Below, piece after piece: positions 36,650-48,284 of a stretch of 64,000 nt of DNA. The position numbers were made by a program, and so were the translations under genes. How positions within the stretch are numbered: the stretch's first letter is position 1; each line of letters opens with the position of its first letter. The notes under the pieces were generated by a model. The model was not told where the DNA came from and did no database searches. It was given only the letters and a program-made list of their open reading frames with translations. Source of the stretch: Micrasema longulum (lineage: Eukaryota; Arthropoda; Insecta; Trichoptera; Brachycentridae); NCBI GenBank assembly GCA_022494885.1, contig JAGVSM010003645.1:124001-188000 (forward strand), written 5' to 3'.

Positions 36650-36803
36650 AGATTTATCTTACGCTTTAGGGGACAATCCAGGTACTGCGATCATGAAATT
36701 CACCTCTTAAATAAGTATTTCACGTCGATCTTGCCGGAAATAGAACCCCGAGCTTCAGTCACGGTATACAAACGCGCTAACCAGAACACCACAAAGCAGG
36801 CTA
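36650..36803 (-). mobile_element. SINE-A, decayed copy
   Basis: On the minus strand the head reads TTTGTGGTGTTCTGGTTAGCGCGTTTG, then CGGGGTTCTATTTCCGG (mutated box B). The body follows: GTGAAATACTTATTTAAGAGG, then CCTAAAGCGTAAGA. The 3' core is absent. Confidence 0.7.
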
Positions 36804-37506
36804 TTTTCCACCTAATTCACAAATTCGAGTTTTTTACCTTAGAGTAGCTATCGAGTCGAAAATACTTCTGGTTCTTATTCATTCACAGAACTGAATCCTT
36901 TATTCTGTCCGGACATCCGCGCGCCATAGTTTGACTACCTCTCGCTTGTCTATTCCTTCCCCGTATCTGAAAGCTCCCAAAGCTCACCTGTAATGAAAGG
37001 TATTCAAATTGTTCCTTAACTACCTCGGTTCCTAGTTTCGAACTAGACATTTTGTGAGTCAATCATTGCGCAGGCGCAAGTTTGTACGCAGTTAAACCAC
37101 GGATATTTAAACCGATGCGATTTTATTTATTTTTTAGTCGTTTAAAAGCTTGATTCACACACATTCTCAGCTACTCCACAAAAAAATAATAGAAGATATA
37201 GGTGTTTAAGCATAGGCGGTTGTATTTTTTATGTTGCTTAGTTTAATTACTATTTTTTTGCTCACTAATATCAAGGGTATTCGATTCTAATAAGAATAAT
37301 TGTTTTTTGATCACTTATTAAAAAAAAAAAGTATAAGTCTCTTGCGTGGCCTGGGCTTATTATGTGTATTATTACAGCCCCAAGTTAAATCATTTAAATA
37401 TATATATAATCGTAAATCTACGGGCTCTTGTCAAGAGAAGATAAACCTAGAAAAAATAGTAACTTACGAATTAATGTTTCAAAGTAATAATAAATAAAAA
37501 TAATAA
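36804..37506. other. noncoding sequence with a GC-richer patch near 36900-37080
   Basis: No repeat or coding sequence recognised. Confidence 0.35.
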
Positions 37507-37588
37507 ACAATATTTTGAGTCTGTCATAACCCTTGCAGACAAGGACTGCATTTTTAATGCAAGGGCCTAGACAGACTCAAAATATTGT
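37507..37588. repeat. 82-bp hairpin beside a foldback half
   Basis: ACAATATTTTGAGTCTGTC and its exact reverse complement form the outer stem. It continues with near pairing of CCCTTGCA against TGCAAGGG. The loop is about 20 bases. The same outer arm, slightly changed, occurs singly at about 48207-48225, just before the foldback copy at 48.3 kb. Confidence 0.75.
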
Positions 37589-37599
37589 CTATAAATCCA

Positions 37600-37740
37600 C
37601 CTGGTCCATGAAGATTACACGGTGTGTAAAGTGGCCACTTAAACCAGCCAATAACAGGTCATAAGCCCTGTGGATGCCTAGACTACTATATTACCTTCTC
37701 TAAAATGTTCTTCATTCCTTTTGTAATATGTTAAGAATAA
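37600..37740. mobile_element. foldback family FB, right arm only
   Basis: Contains GATTACACGGTGTGTAAAG, GTGGCCACTTAAACCAGCC, AACAGGTCATAAGCCCTGT and GGATGCCTAGACTACTATAT, the FB right arm. The left arm is missing and the 82-bp hairpin takes its place. Confidence 0.75.
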
Positions 37741-38227
37741 TAATGAATACTAAAAATAATGTTTTATACAACAACTTATTTTTTATTTACTGTTGTACTC
37801 TTGAATAATTTAAATGATTTTTTAAAAATGAAGCAGGTACTACTCAGTAGTTCTTGATTAACGTGACATATTATTATTATTTTAAGTATTTAATTGTTAT
37901 AAACATTATGTATAGGTATATTGATTTATTACAGTTCATGAGCGTTTAACTTTCGATTTCCCTATTTTGTTTTACGATATCGTATGTGTATACAGTTTAA
38001 GAGCTTTTAGAACTCTTTGATCGCATTTTCAGTTCCTGTTTGGGATAGATCACAATCAAATTTGTATTCTCTTCCTTCCATTTTCCCTTCCGGTGATGCG
38101 AGGCACTGCGCTGAAGCGTAAAACGGAAAAATATATGGACGGCAACATTTCTGAAAAATTCACATTGTCTACAGAATCAATATCTTGAATTTGATGGTAA
38201 CCGCTGGTAGAAATACCGAAAAAGGAA

Positions 38228-38436
38228 ATTGAGTGCAGTGGTTGGTGCGTTTTCCTACAATGTTGAGATTCGGAGTTCGAAATGTTTATTTAATAGGAGA
38301 GTTTTCTATAGTTTATAAACTGGCACCGAGTGAAACTGATCATCTTACTTCTTCCATCTTACTCCGCGATTGAAGTACTAATAGTGTCCTATGCACCGCT
38401 AGTTGCGAATAAGTTAATGATTATGATGATATTATG
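38228..38436 (+). mobile_element. SINE-A copy, complete but diverged
   Basis: Head GAGTGCAGTGGTTGGTGCGTTT with decayed box B (GAGTTCGAA), then body TAAACTGGCACCGAGTGAAAC with CTGATCATCTTAC. The 3' core aligns throughout (GCGATTGAAGTACTAATAGT, CCTATGCACC, end TGATTATGATGAT). It lies directly before a LINE end. Confidence 0.7.
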
Positions 38437-38439
38437 TTG

Positions 38440-38985
38440 TATTGCCTGTACAGAGCTGCTTGGTTTAATAACAATACATGTGCCAGCCAGGATTTGTAGA
38501 CGGTACCACCTGTTTCATGTACCAATAAGTAAAACATCGTATGTTAAAAATGCTTTTTTTCGTAGGACTTTTTCAATGTACAATACAAAATTTAAAAATA
38601 TAGATTACACAAACATCACTCAAAATTTACAGTAAAAATGTATTATGTAAATTAGTAGACATTATAATAATAAATATGTACATCTCCCCTCCCCTCCTTA
38701 TCCTCTCTTCAAGCATTCTTGTCCTTATCCCGCCCAATTTACAGTAACTTAATGTTCTTAAAATAAATATTTAAAAAATCTTTGATTATTGAGTACATGA
38801 AAATAACATTTTATATGTATAAATTGTATGTATTTATTTGATATGTAATATATTTTCTTTACTAACTTTGTATACTATGTGGAAATTTGTTATTAGTTCT
38901 GAGTTTATACACTATATCTGTTTGTTTACTAAAAATATGTATGTAGAACTGTTGATTTCCCAAATAAAAATAAAATAAAATAAAA
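38440..38985 (+). pseudogene. LINE-E, C-terminal coding end and 3' UTR
   Basis: The frame reads HVPARICRRYHLFHVPISKT followed by NAFFRRTFSMYN, and ends at TAA 38633-38635. This matches the R...LFxxPxxxTxYxxNxxxRRxxxxYN pattern of Jockey/CR1 C-termini. The 3' UTR ends in a tail of AAATAAAAT units at 38962-38985. SINE-A abuts its 5' limit. Confidence 0.75.
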
Positions 38986-40325
38986 TATTTATGTAACGAG
39001 AACTTGTAAGCGTTAATCCGCTAGAAGTTCTTTTCAAACATTTTATTCCGCTTGTAACAACGTTCTAACTAGACGAAAGAAGAACTTGTGAATTCAAAAG
39101 TTTTCGCTATTTTTTGTTTGTTTAAATATTTTGTTTCATGGGAACCTATCTTCGATTTGCATACATATTAAATTCTTTTAACAGACTGGGTCAGGTTATT
39201 CACCATCGCAAGTATTCCGAGCCCTTTTCATGTGGAGTATGTATAGTATAATCGTGAAATAATATTTCTTAAGCCTCCATCTGTGCGAATACGCTTCCGG
39301 AAGATTAGCTCCCCAAAAGAATCGACGATTTCGCGCGTACTCGCAGTTCTGGTTTTATGAATACCAACTTTGACTTGACGAATTTTGAGAGCGCATATAT
39401 TATTTACCTCAAAACTTGGTCTTGGAGGAACACCTCCTATTATGCAACGGAAAATTTCATAATCGCCCCTGTCAACGGACCGCAATAATTTATAGGGGTA
39501 TATTCTACCAGAGGATCACCATATTTACCATAAACGCGGCTTTTGTTTGACGGAAGTACGACAAAGTATTAACTTTACTGTGTACTCTTTACGTACTATT
39601 ATAATTATTATCTATTTATTTTTGTTTGCCTTTTCTCATTCCGATTTAAGACCTATTTGTGTTAATTAAATCTGGCCAAGCACACTTTATTATGTGCATT
39701 TTTAGATTTACGAAAAAATCATTAAAAAACACTTATCACCTCCTGTCCTAAAAATAGTCGTATCTTCCTGTCTTAAATATTTTCTTTCTTATTTTTTCTG
39801 AACCTCAAAATACTGTCCAATAAATAAATTAAAAATTCTTACAGAAAAAAAAGGTTTTACATTTTTTAAATTTAGTTTATATAACTAATAATTACCCTAT
39901 TCGTATTTCTTTACCTACATTAAACTTTTAAAATCTACATTTTTGAACATAAGGAATCTATAAATAATTTTAAAAAAATATATGCATATATTTTTATTCA
40001 CAAACTTTTAGGCATCCATCATACATTTTTGTTTCTTTATATTTCGTTTTGGTATTTTGTCTTTTTTAGATGTGGAAGTCTTATTTTATCCTCATTTTAT
40101 GGCTTATTGTTTTTGGCTCTTGCCTAATATTTGTAAATCTCCTTTTTTTCAGGTGAGTACCTTGCTTAAGTGTTGCAATATAAATATGACATGCTATCCA
40201 TGACGTTGATACAGGGAGATGGTTGTGCGTACTGTGCGTAAGTATTACATATTATATTATTAAGTCATCAAGTTTATAAACACATTGTAGATTTTCAGTA
40301 AAATAACTTTTTTGTCGTAAATTTG
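38986..40325. other. AT-rich sequence, no gene recognised
   Basis: A minus-strand frame at 39228-39485 is somewhat GC-richer than its flanks but shows no motif, good start context or splice support. The rest is AT-rich. Confidence 0.35.
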
Positions 40326-41247
40326 TCTTTATATATATATAATTCCTCTATACGTGTGAGTTCACCGTACTCTTCCTAAACGACTGAACAGATTTACTTG
40401 CGGTTTTCAGAGAAATATAGATATTTGCGCTGTGGGTGTTCGTAGATATTAAAATCTTCATTCGAATATGTAAAAAAATGTTAGGAGCATAAATGTTTTT
40501 TTCATCAATCTACCAGGGTTGCATTCGAGGAGAATGCATTTTTTTTTTTTTTTTTTGCACCACAACAGGCCAGGAGGCCTAATTACAGTGGTGAATTACA
40601 TCACAGAGCACCCAGGCTTGAGAAAAATCACATTTTTTTATTTTTAGTGTTCTCACCGGGAATCGAACCCGGAACCTTCCGTGCGTGAGTCAAGCGTCTT
40701 GACCACTACACCACGGAGGCCGCCATTTTCAATCATTCATTTTAATTTTCAACATGCATACAAAAAAATGGAAAGATGTTGTCTTTTTGTGTATAAAAAA
40801 AATTGATTTTAAATGTTTACGAACAGCATTTGTTTTTTGTGGATCTTAATCAGATCCTTTCTTTAAATTCCTTTTATAATTTCTACCCATTTATTTATTT
40901 TTACTGGATTTTTGGTAAAACTAAAATATCATTAAATTCAATACATTTTTAAAAATCGTTTTCCTAAATAAGTACACTCCTTTGTTGGTGAAAAGACCGG
41001 AGTTTGACGTTTGCAAAAAGAATGCCATATTTGAAAAAATATTTATTTTATGTTTTGAAATTCAACCATAAACAAGTACCTAGGTACCTACTTAAATCCA
41101 ATATTTGAATATTAACAATTTTTAGTTTTGGAAATTAATCACAGACAAGTACCTAGGTACCGACCTACTTATCAATGAAAAGTATTTTTCAAGCTTATAG
41201 CAGGCAAGCCGACGTTCGGGCAGGATAACGTCTGTCGGGTCCGCTAG
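40326..41247 (+). mobile_element. short Helitron, copy 2, carrying a SINE
   Basis: Begins TCTTTATATATATATAATTCC and ends GGGTCCGCTAG before T. A 3' subterminal hairpin can form from CCGACGTT...AACGTCTGTCGG. It is collinear with copy 1 at 13017-13747, lacks that copy's LINE stub, and has SINE-B at 40540-40753. A further stretch with two CAAGTACCTAGGTACC words (about 41076-41162) is longer than in copy 1. Non-autonomous. Confidence 0.88.
40540..40753 (-). mobile_element. SINE-B copy 2, with target-site duplication
   Basis: The poly-T stretch at 40540-40556 is the A-tail of a minus-strand SINE. Its head ends near 40723 with GTGGTGTAGTGGTCAAGACG and box B GGTTCGATTCC. The insertion is bracketed by ATGCAT at 40534-40539 and 40754-40759. 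The sister Helitron carries this site once, near 13364, as the empty site. About 28 bp between head and duplication belong to the inserted 5' end. Confidence 0.88.
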
Positions 41248-42373
41248 TTTCTTATAGAATACGAAAATATCTAAATTGAATCGTTTGGAAAATATATTAT
41301 TATCGTTGGATACTTTTCTATAGTTTGATTGCCTTCACAAGTTTTACAGCGACAATCCTTTTTTGAGATTTTCTTAAACATCTATTCTACCCCTTTTATT
41401 AAAAAAATCTTTTTTTTATGTTATGTTATGTTTAATAATCACGGAAGATGCGTCAATTTTGCGTGTTGGATCATTTGTCGGGCAGTTACATTTTCGATAT
41501 TAAATCATTTACGCGTAAAATTGAACGTAGTTATGCAGAAAGCAGCCAGCCAGAAAAGAGAAACGGAAAAACGGTGAAATGAGTGGTTTATCAAATTACA
41601 CAACAGTTGCATTGTTTTTTTACTTCGACAAATAATTAATTATGCATACATTCGTTTTTTTAAATCACAAAAAAATCTATTTGACCAGTTTTAATCGTTT
41701 TTAAAGTCTTTGTTTACTAATAAATGTATTAATTTTTTTAAATTGCATTTTCACCAGTTAGTATAATTTTTTTAATTGACTACTAGATATTTGTTTTATC
41801 TCATAGTTTCTCCATCTAGTACTCTGTTACATTTTTAAAGAAAACACAAATTTATTTGCAACACACACAATGCCATATGTTACGTTTATTACCTCCTAAT
41901 ACCGCACACATTAAACATGAATCATTATTTATTCTTCACCGGAGAAGTCTGCGAGCCAGCTCCACGGTATCATTTGCCGGCGATATATTTGGCGGGAAAC
42001 TCGGCTCTATTTTCAAATGTGACAACCAAAAGCCACTTAAAGTTGGTAGGATTTACTTAACAGCGTTTAAAATTGGGAATATTTACTTTGCGTCATATCT
42101 GTTGTGTGCTGGTATTGTTTTTTGTGTCGGTGTAAATGTATTGTAAAATTGTATTTTTCGATTAGAGAACTGACATGAGTTAAAATTTTATTCGGTTTCG
42201 TTAACTGCTAAATCCAAAAGCCAAAGAACGCCAACCCTTTTTGTAACGTGTTTTTTTCGTAACTTGTTTTTAAAGAAGATTTTTCACCTTTTATTTATAA
42301 ATTTCGTTTAAATCATCTGACTTTCGTTTTTGCTTTCGCAATTTGCTATTAGATGTATAAATAAAATCGGTTT
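41248..42373. other. AT-rich sequence with a GC-richer patch
   Basis: Positions about 41935-42020 are GC-richer (CCGGAGAAGTCTGCGAGCCAG) and could be a conserved element. No gene recognised. Confidence 0.35.
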
Positions 42374-42545
42374 GTGGTCCCGTAGCTAGTGTTGCGGACT
42401 CACAGATCAGAAGTCAAAGGTTCGAACTCCACTTTTCCCCAACTTGATTCCCATTTTATAATAATGAGTTATTTACTCGTAAAAAATGGCCCAAAAAATC
42501 GAAATATTTGGGTAAATAATAAGAATGCAAATGTTTTTTTTTTAT
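42374..42545 (+). mobile_element. SINE-C copy
   Basis: Head GTGGTCCCGTAGCTAGTGTTG, GCGGACTCACAGATCAGAAG and box B GGTTCGAACTCC. The body CTTGATTCCCATTTTATAATAA...AAATATTTGGGTAAATAATAA also occurs reversed at 61.7-61.86 kb. It ends in a T-rich stretch. Confidence 0.7.
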
Positions 42546-44267
42546 TTAGAAAATAAATAATTTAAAAAAACAACTGAATTCGCTCTATTTTAATAAATGT
42601 AACATGAAATATTGTTTAATTAAGCTTAACAAAAATTCATTGACCTTGGTCTTTGGAAATACCAATTGTTGTCCCTATAGACAACGAAACCTAATAAGAT
42701 GAACACAAACGTCGCACACACACGATTATGTAACTATCACCTTCTGAATTGTGCAATATATGTATGTAGATAGTTTAAGTAAAAAAACTTAAACAACTAG
42801 TTATAACTAACTTACATTATAATCAATACGTATGAAAATAATTTCAGTTACTATATTACAAAATAATAGATTCAGACGCATTATGTTTCCTATTTTTTGT
42901 TGTATTTCCCATTCTTCATCTGATTGGATTATTTGAGCAACTTTGTATGCGTCATATCTCAGTTCAAGGATTTTTGTGTACCATTTTTGTTTAGTTTTCT
43001 TAAATACATTTTTTTTAGTCGTCATAATGTAGTCAATTACTTTCATATCAAAACGATATTCTCTTTTATTTACTTCACATATAGATGTTTCATTATTCTA
43101 ATTTTCTTTTTAATGATCCATACGTATTTTTTCTTTGCTGTAATTTTGTTTTTGCCTCTTTTATTGCATTTTTTTGACACCAATCATCGAAGAAATCCAA
43201 TAAAAAATTATGGTCCTTCAATATTGAATTAACAATAGATTTTTTAATCGGCTCTAGTATTGTTAATATATTTTAGTTTACTGTGCAATAGTTAGCTGTA
43301 AAAATCACAAAAAAATCAAATCAATAAGTACGTACCGAGTTTTCTCTCCGCTGGTAAAATTGTTATTTGAGTACTGTTTGCCTGGAAAATGAATGTTCTC
43401 AGATTCACGCGTTGTCAGTATATTTCGCGAAGCTACACTCTCAATATCCGATTAATAGAAGCGCTCCCGCATCTCTCGAGGCAAAGTTGTCCTAATCTCG
43501 TTCCTCTGCGCGGTACGCAAGCCATTGTGGAATATAATTATTAAAGCTATCTAGGCGCTAAGCTCTCGGTATGTTCTTGCGTCATTTCTCTCCTCATCCC
43601 ACTGTTTCTACTCCACACAACTTCCTACCCCCTCCTCTAGAATAACGAAGATAGAGTTGATCAATCGTCATGAAAATGAAACCATTGACGTCACCAGGCG
43701 ACCGTTACTATTATTAGCATTACGTATCTGAGTCGAGAGGATGCGCTTTGACAAACTAAATTGTCAATTTTGTCGAAGTTCTTTGCATTTTGTATGCGAT
43801 GGACATTTTGATTAAATGTTATTTCATTTACTAATCAAAATGCAGAACGGATAAATTAGGCTTTAATCTCGTTTTATAGTAGAAGGTAAATTATTCTTTA
43901 GAACTTGCTAATAAAACTTATAGAATATAGAATATATATACTAAAATCATTTATAAAATAAGATATTTAAACTCTTTTATCCTAGTTTTCACCTCATGAA
44001 ATTCTTATGTTTGATTATTTCAGTATTATTATTTATTCATGACTATAGTATGCACGTTCCAGAACTCGCAACGAAATTGTATAAAAAAATATTCCAACCT
44101 CCACATACTCGAAACCGCTTTAAAGACTGCGGGTTTTCCTATCGGTTTAACTCATACAAAAAAGCAATGTTTTTTTTGTCAATTATCAGGTTACTCTTTA
44201 ACAATTTTCAATTTCGTATAACGCGATTTTAATTAAATTTAACTCTTCTACTCACTTTCCCTTTCAT
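42546..44267. other. noncoding sequence with a GC-richer patch at 43400-43760
   Basis: The patch carries many CpGs and no recognisable frame. The rest is AT-rich. No element recognised. Confidence 0.35.
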
Positions 44268-44372
44268 AGTGTGTTTGGCAAATTACACGGAGAACTTTTG
44301 TCGGATATTATCATTCGTCCTCACGACCATATTGCAAACACAATTGGTAGTAAAAACTGGATTTACTTTTAA
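44268..44372. repeat. dispersed repeat R1, copy 2 (inverted)
   Basis: Reverse complement of the repeat at 14978-15082. Shared words include GTTTGGCAAAT, GACCATATTGCAAACACAA and GGTAGTAAAAACTGGATTTAC. Confidence 0.6.
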
Positions 44373-44576
44373 TTGCCACTTAAAATTTAGTGCCAAATTT
44401 GATTAAAACAAAAACTTTTAGGTAATTGATTTTTGTATTCTTGAAATATGTTTTTTTTAAAACCGCCACCGGTAAAACAATATATCCTGGATGTAACTTA
44501 ATTTAAAAAAAAAACAAATTCAGTGTACAGGTAATCAAATAACTAATATACATAATTCATTATGAGAAACAAACAC

Positions 44577-44637
44577 AAATCTTACTTAAACATCAAATTC
44601 AAGCTCCGTCGTTAAATTTAATGTTTAAGTGAGATTT
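44577..44637. repeat. 61-nt hairpin of precursor-miRNA size
   Basis: AAATCTTACTTAAACATCAAAT pairs with ATTTAATGTTTAAGTGAGATTT. About 22 bp pair with two mismatches or wobbles and the loop is near 17 nt. The length resembles a small-RNA precursor, but a tiny MITE would look the same. Confidence 0.6.
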
Positions 44638-45536
44638 AAATGTTCGGTTGTATTCATTCCTGCGCCCATCTCCCGCTAGTAATATTAAGCTCTGCGACCC
44701 TCCATCCATGTTAAATATTTCTGGTGACGTTTCATCTGACATATGACCAAATCGTTCGGGCTTAAGCGCCTTTCTCATTGATACTATACATATGGACGCT
44801 CCCACTATCCGCTACTGAATTATTCATACCCCTAAATAATAATTCGCCATAAAACGATATGTACACAATAACGTAATGGCGGTAATGAGCACTTTCGGGC
44901 GAGGAACACGAGCATAATGGTAATTGAAAATATTTAAAAACAGATTCGTAAAAGGTTTCTTTTTTACGTTATAAAATAACATTCTTGAAATAGTGAAAGT
45001 GCTAGCCGGGAAAATTTTAATAGCCTTAATGCATTCATGTATAAAAGAGTGAATAATTAATTTTGCAGATAGCGTTTTTTGCGTCATTGTATTTTACCGC
45101 GTTTCATTCGCAGCGTCCGTTTGCTGGACTTAAATAATCTACAAATCAATTAATCCCGATCCACCTACGTTTACATTAATTTTTTATCAAAAAATCAACA
45201 TTTTTGGCTGTCCAACAATGACAGGGGCTTGGGAATTTCGAAGGTTTTGACAACATACGCACATCCCGGAAAATCTAAAAACATCAAAGTGACAAAAGTT
45301 GTAGACCCGTGAATATTTACAACAGACGTTTTACCCTTACCGACTTTGCTTTTATTCATTTTGTGAAAAATATAGTAGGTATTTGAAAATTATACTTTTA
45401 GCGTTTATTATTATATTCTATACTTTTTGTAAAAAATGATTTAAAAATGACACTGGCATATATTTTATAAGCTTCAGTGATTACGTTTCTTTGACGGTAT
45501 TCAAGGAATTTGTCTCTAAATTGAAAATGAGCTATT

Positions 45537-45765
45537 TATTTATTTATATACTCATGCTTTATTAAGTTAGTTCATAACATCTTAAGAACTAATATAAACT
45601 TTTAATAATATTACAAATTTTTTATCAAAATTTCTCAATTGCATATTTTTTCAAATTAATTTTAAATATTTTTTTTTTCTATTTCCTTTATTTCTTCAGG
45701 TAACTCATTGTACAGCTTCAATCCCTTGTACAATGAGTTTTGAGATTCTGTTTTTTTCCTCATTT
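45537..45765 (-). pseudogene. LINE-C, last coding codons and 3' UTR (inverted copy)
   Basis: On the minus strand it encodes SLYKGLKLYNELPEEIK at about 45737-45685, nearly as at 24.15 kb, then a UTR with GTTCTTAAGATGTTATGAAC and a tail of ATAAATAAAT. Truncated to about 230 bp. Confidence 0.8.
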
Positions 45766-46330
45766 ATTTATTTATACTTTTATATTGTTTGTATTCTTTT
45801 TTTATACAGAATAATGTTCCCTCACTGGGGTGTCCCGTGCCGAGGGAAACATTTTACAAAATGTGAAACATGCCTAAGATAATAATATTTAACAAAGTTA
45901 TGAAATATATTTAACAAAGTTAAAAAAATTAACAAAAAAAGAACAATAAGAAAAACGTAATTAAACCAATTAACCTAATTATAATTAACATAATAAACAA
46001 AATAAAAAACAAAAATATTCATAAAAAACATAACCAATTTATATAGACTAATTAATAAGATTCATAAACAGTGCATATATTTTACATATTTGGCTTGATC
46101 CACTCATCGATCCGTGCGCAACCCACCTCCACTATCCATTTCTTAATAACCATTTTTTTTTTTTTGTGAACTTACTTATTGTCCTTATGGATAATGGAAG
46201 TAGATTGTACACTTTAACCGAGTAGTAGGTCAATCCTCTTTGACCGAAGGTTGTATTTATTTTTTTATTTTTTTGCAGCATCAGGGTGGAGTATCTAGTA
46301 ACTATTGTATTTGTAATAGAATTAGTAATC
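45766..46330 (-). pseudogene. LINE-F, C-terminal end and 3' UTR
   Basis: On the minus strand at about 46254-46190 the frame reads TFGQRGLTYYSVKVYNLLP, followed by a basic stretch and stop. This matches the GxRSLxYYGxKLYNxLP ending of Jockey-type LINE proteins. The 3' UTR reaches about 45775 with GTTTCCCTCGGCACGGGACAC near its end. It adjoins the inverted LINE-C copy. Confidence 0.7.
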
Positions 46331-48190
46331 TAATCTTTTTTTTACCCCTTGTTTCATATGTATGTCCGCTGATTGTGCATTTTATGTATTAGGTTAGGTT
46401 GATATTAAAAACGAGTACCTTCAATATTTTCAACGGACATATTTCACTGTTCAGATTGTGATATTTGAACAAGTTTTGAAACGAAATACAAAATATTTCC
46501 CATACGACCTAATCATTAGAGTTATCGATCATAAATTGACAGGACCGTGTATAGTTTTCCACCGGCTCAGTTTCTGGCATCAGTCGCCCACCACATCTGA
46601 TACGAGTTTATATAATATCATCCTTTGCCTTCGTCTCGTCGGAAACGGGCTGTTTTTTTGTGGGTATTCCGATATTGCTTTTCCCGTTTTGGTCTCCACA
46701 TTGGCATATGACAGGCAGAAATCCCGTTTGATGAAAATCCTGTAGATACATTCGGTTAAAACGAGTTACGAATCGAAATTGATAACTCGAAATGTTGCGA
46801 TGAAATTGAGGTTGTAATGAAAAATGCCCATAGGTTATTTAATTTATTGAATGTTTGCATTTCAATGCATGTTTAATATTGTACTTCAGATATTCCTAAA
46901 AGGTTTTTTTAAAAAAGTAATTTTTCTGTATTTTACTCTTGGTGGAACAAGTTAAATATAATAAATATCATTTACACGCGAATCTAAATAACCATCAACA
47001 TAAAAAAGTTTTTTAAACAAATATTAATAACAAGCATTGTAATCTGTCGTTTACCTCGTCGGTTTTTCCCACTAGCATTCAAATGCAACAAAAAAAACCG
47101 TCTCGTCTTTTATTGCACTTTTTTTTTTACGAAAGCTTAGTTCTCGTCTTTGCTGGCACATTATTTGGTTAATTAATTTCACATTATTTCGACGCAATAA
47201 CGTAAACATTATTTTTCATCAAAATGTTCATTACGACTTACCTATATAAGATGTGTGGTTGATGGTCTTATATTACTCGTATGACCAGCTATACTAAACA
47301 CATCTTCTCGTTCCCCAGATTTCGCAAAGAAAACCTCCTTGGCAATCTGTTCGTGTTTTTTATAGTATAAAACATATATATACCGAGTTTCGAAATCTCA
47401 TTCTTGTAAAATCCGTCGTCGTAGGTTTCCTCTACTCGAAATGATTTATCCCGTTAGTTTCGACTGCTGCATATTTATGTTATGGAAAAATCTTCACTTT
47501 TCGACGCGAAAAGCATTCACTTACTGGGCGCCATTGTGCTGCCGGTTCCCGCTCATCATCTCACTATGCAGACTGGATACTGGATTCTGTCCTCTTCAAC
47601 TGCAACTACTTTCCTCGCTTGACTAGGTAACATTTTACGTGCAAATGTTTCCCTTAGCTTTGTGCTTATTCTGTTTTATCGTCGGCGTCGAGGAGGTGCT
47701 ATCAAAATACTTCTCCCTTTAATTGCGTAACTTCTCTTTGAAGAATTTCTAATAAGTTAATGGATTTTGTAATTAATGCGAATTCTCGCATTTGAAGCAT
47801 GGAAGACATTTCCTTTACATTGTATTTTGTTATTGCTTTTTGTAGATTACCAGATATCGATTTTATATCTCTGCTATTTAATCCTGTTTTAAAACTTCAT
47901 TGATCACCGATTAATTGAAACATGCTACATTTTATGCTCTCATTTCATTAATATCATTATTTCTACCGTTTGGTTAATTTATTTTAGGATACTTTATTTA
48001 TTTATTTATGACAAAATACGTCGTTTTACTTTTCAAATCAAAAAATATCCGTGGTCTCATAAACAATTATGTACATATTAGTGAATTTTAAAAATAAACA
48101 TAAACCTATTTATAATCCTGAATTATTTGTATTATAAATAAATTTAGTGGGTAACTTTATAATGCAATTTTTTACCGTTTTCAAGTTAAA
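46331..48190. other. AT-rich sequence, no gene recognised
   Basis: Frames at 46458-46745 and 47441-47626 have no recognisable motif. A LINE-like TTTATTTATTTATGAC tail lies at about 47997-48012. Confidence 0.35.
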
Positions 48191-48284
48191 TAAAAAAATA
48201 ATCAACAATATTTTGAGTTTGTCAAAATTTTTGTAAACAACAACTGAATTCAACCCCCTTGGTAGTTATCAATATCAATATATT

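Noticed and set aside
39228..39485. 85-codon minus-strand frame as an exon
   Set aside because: No convincing splice sites, start context or family motif.
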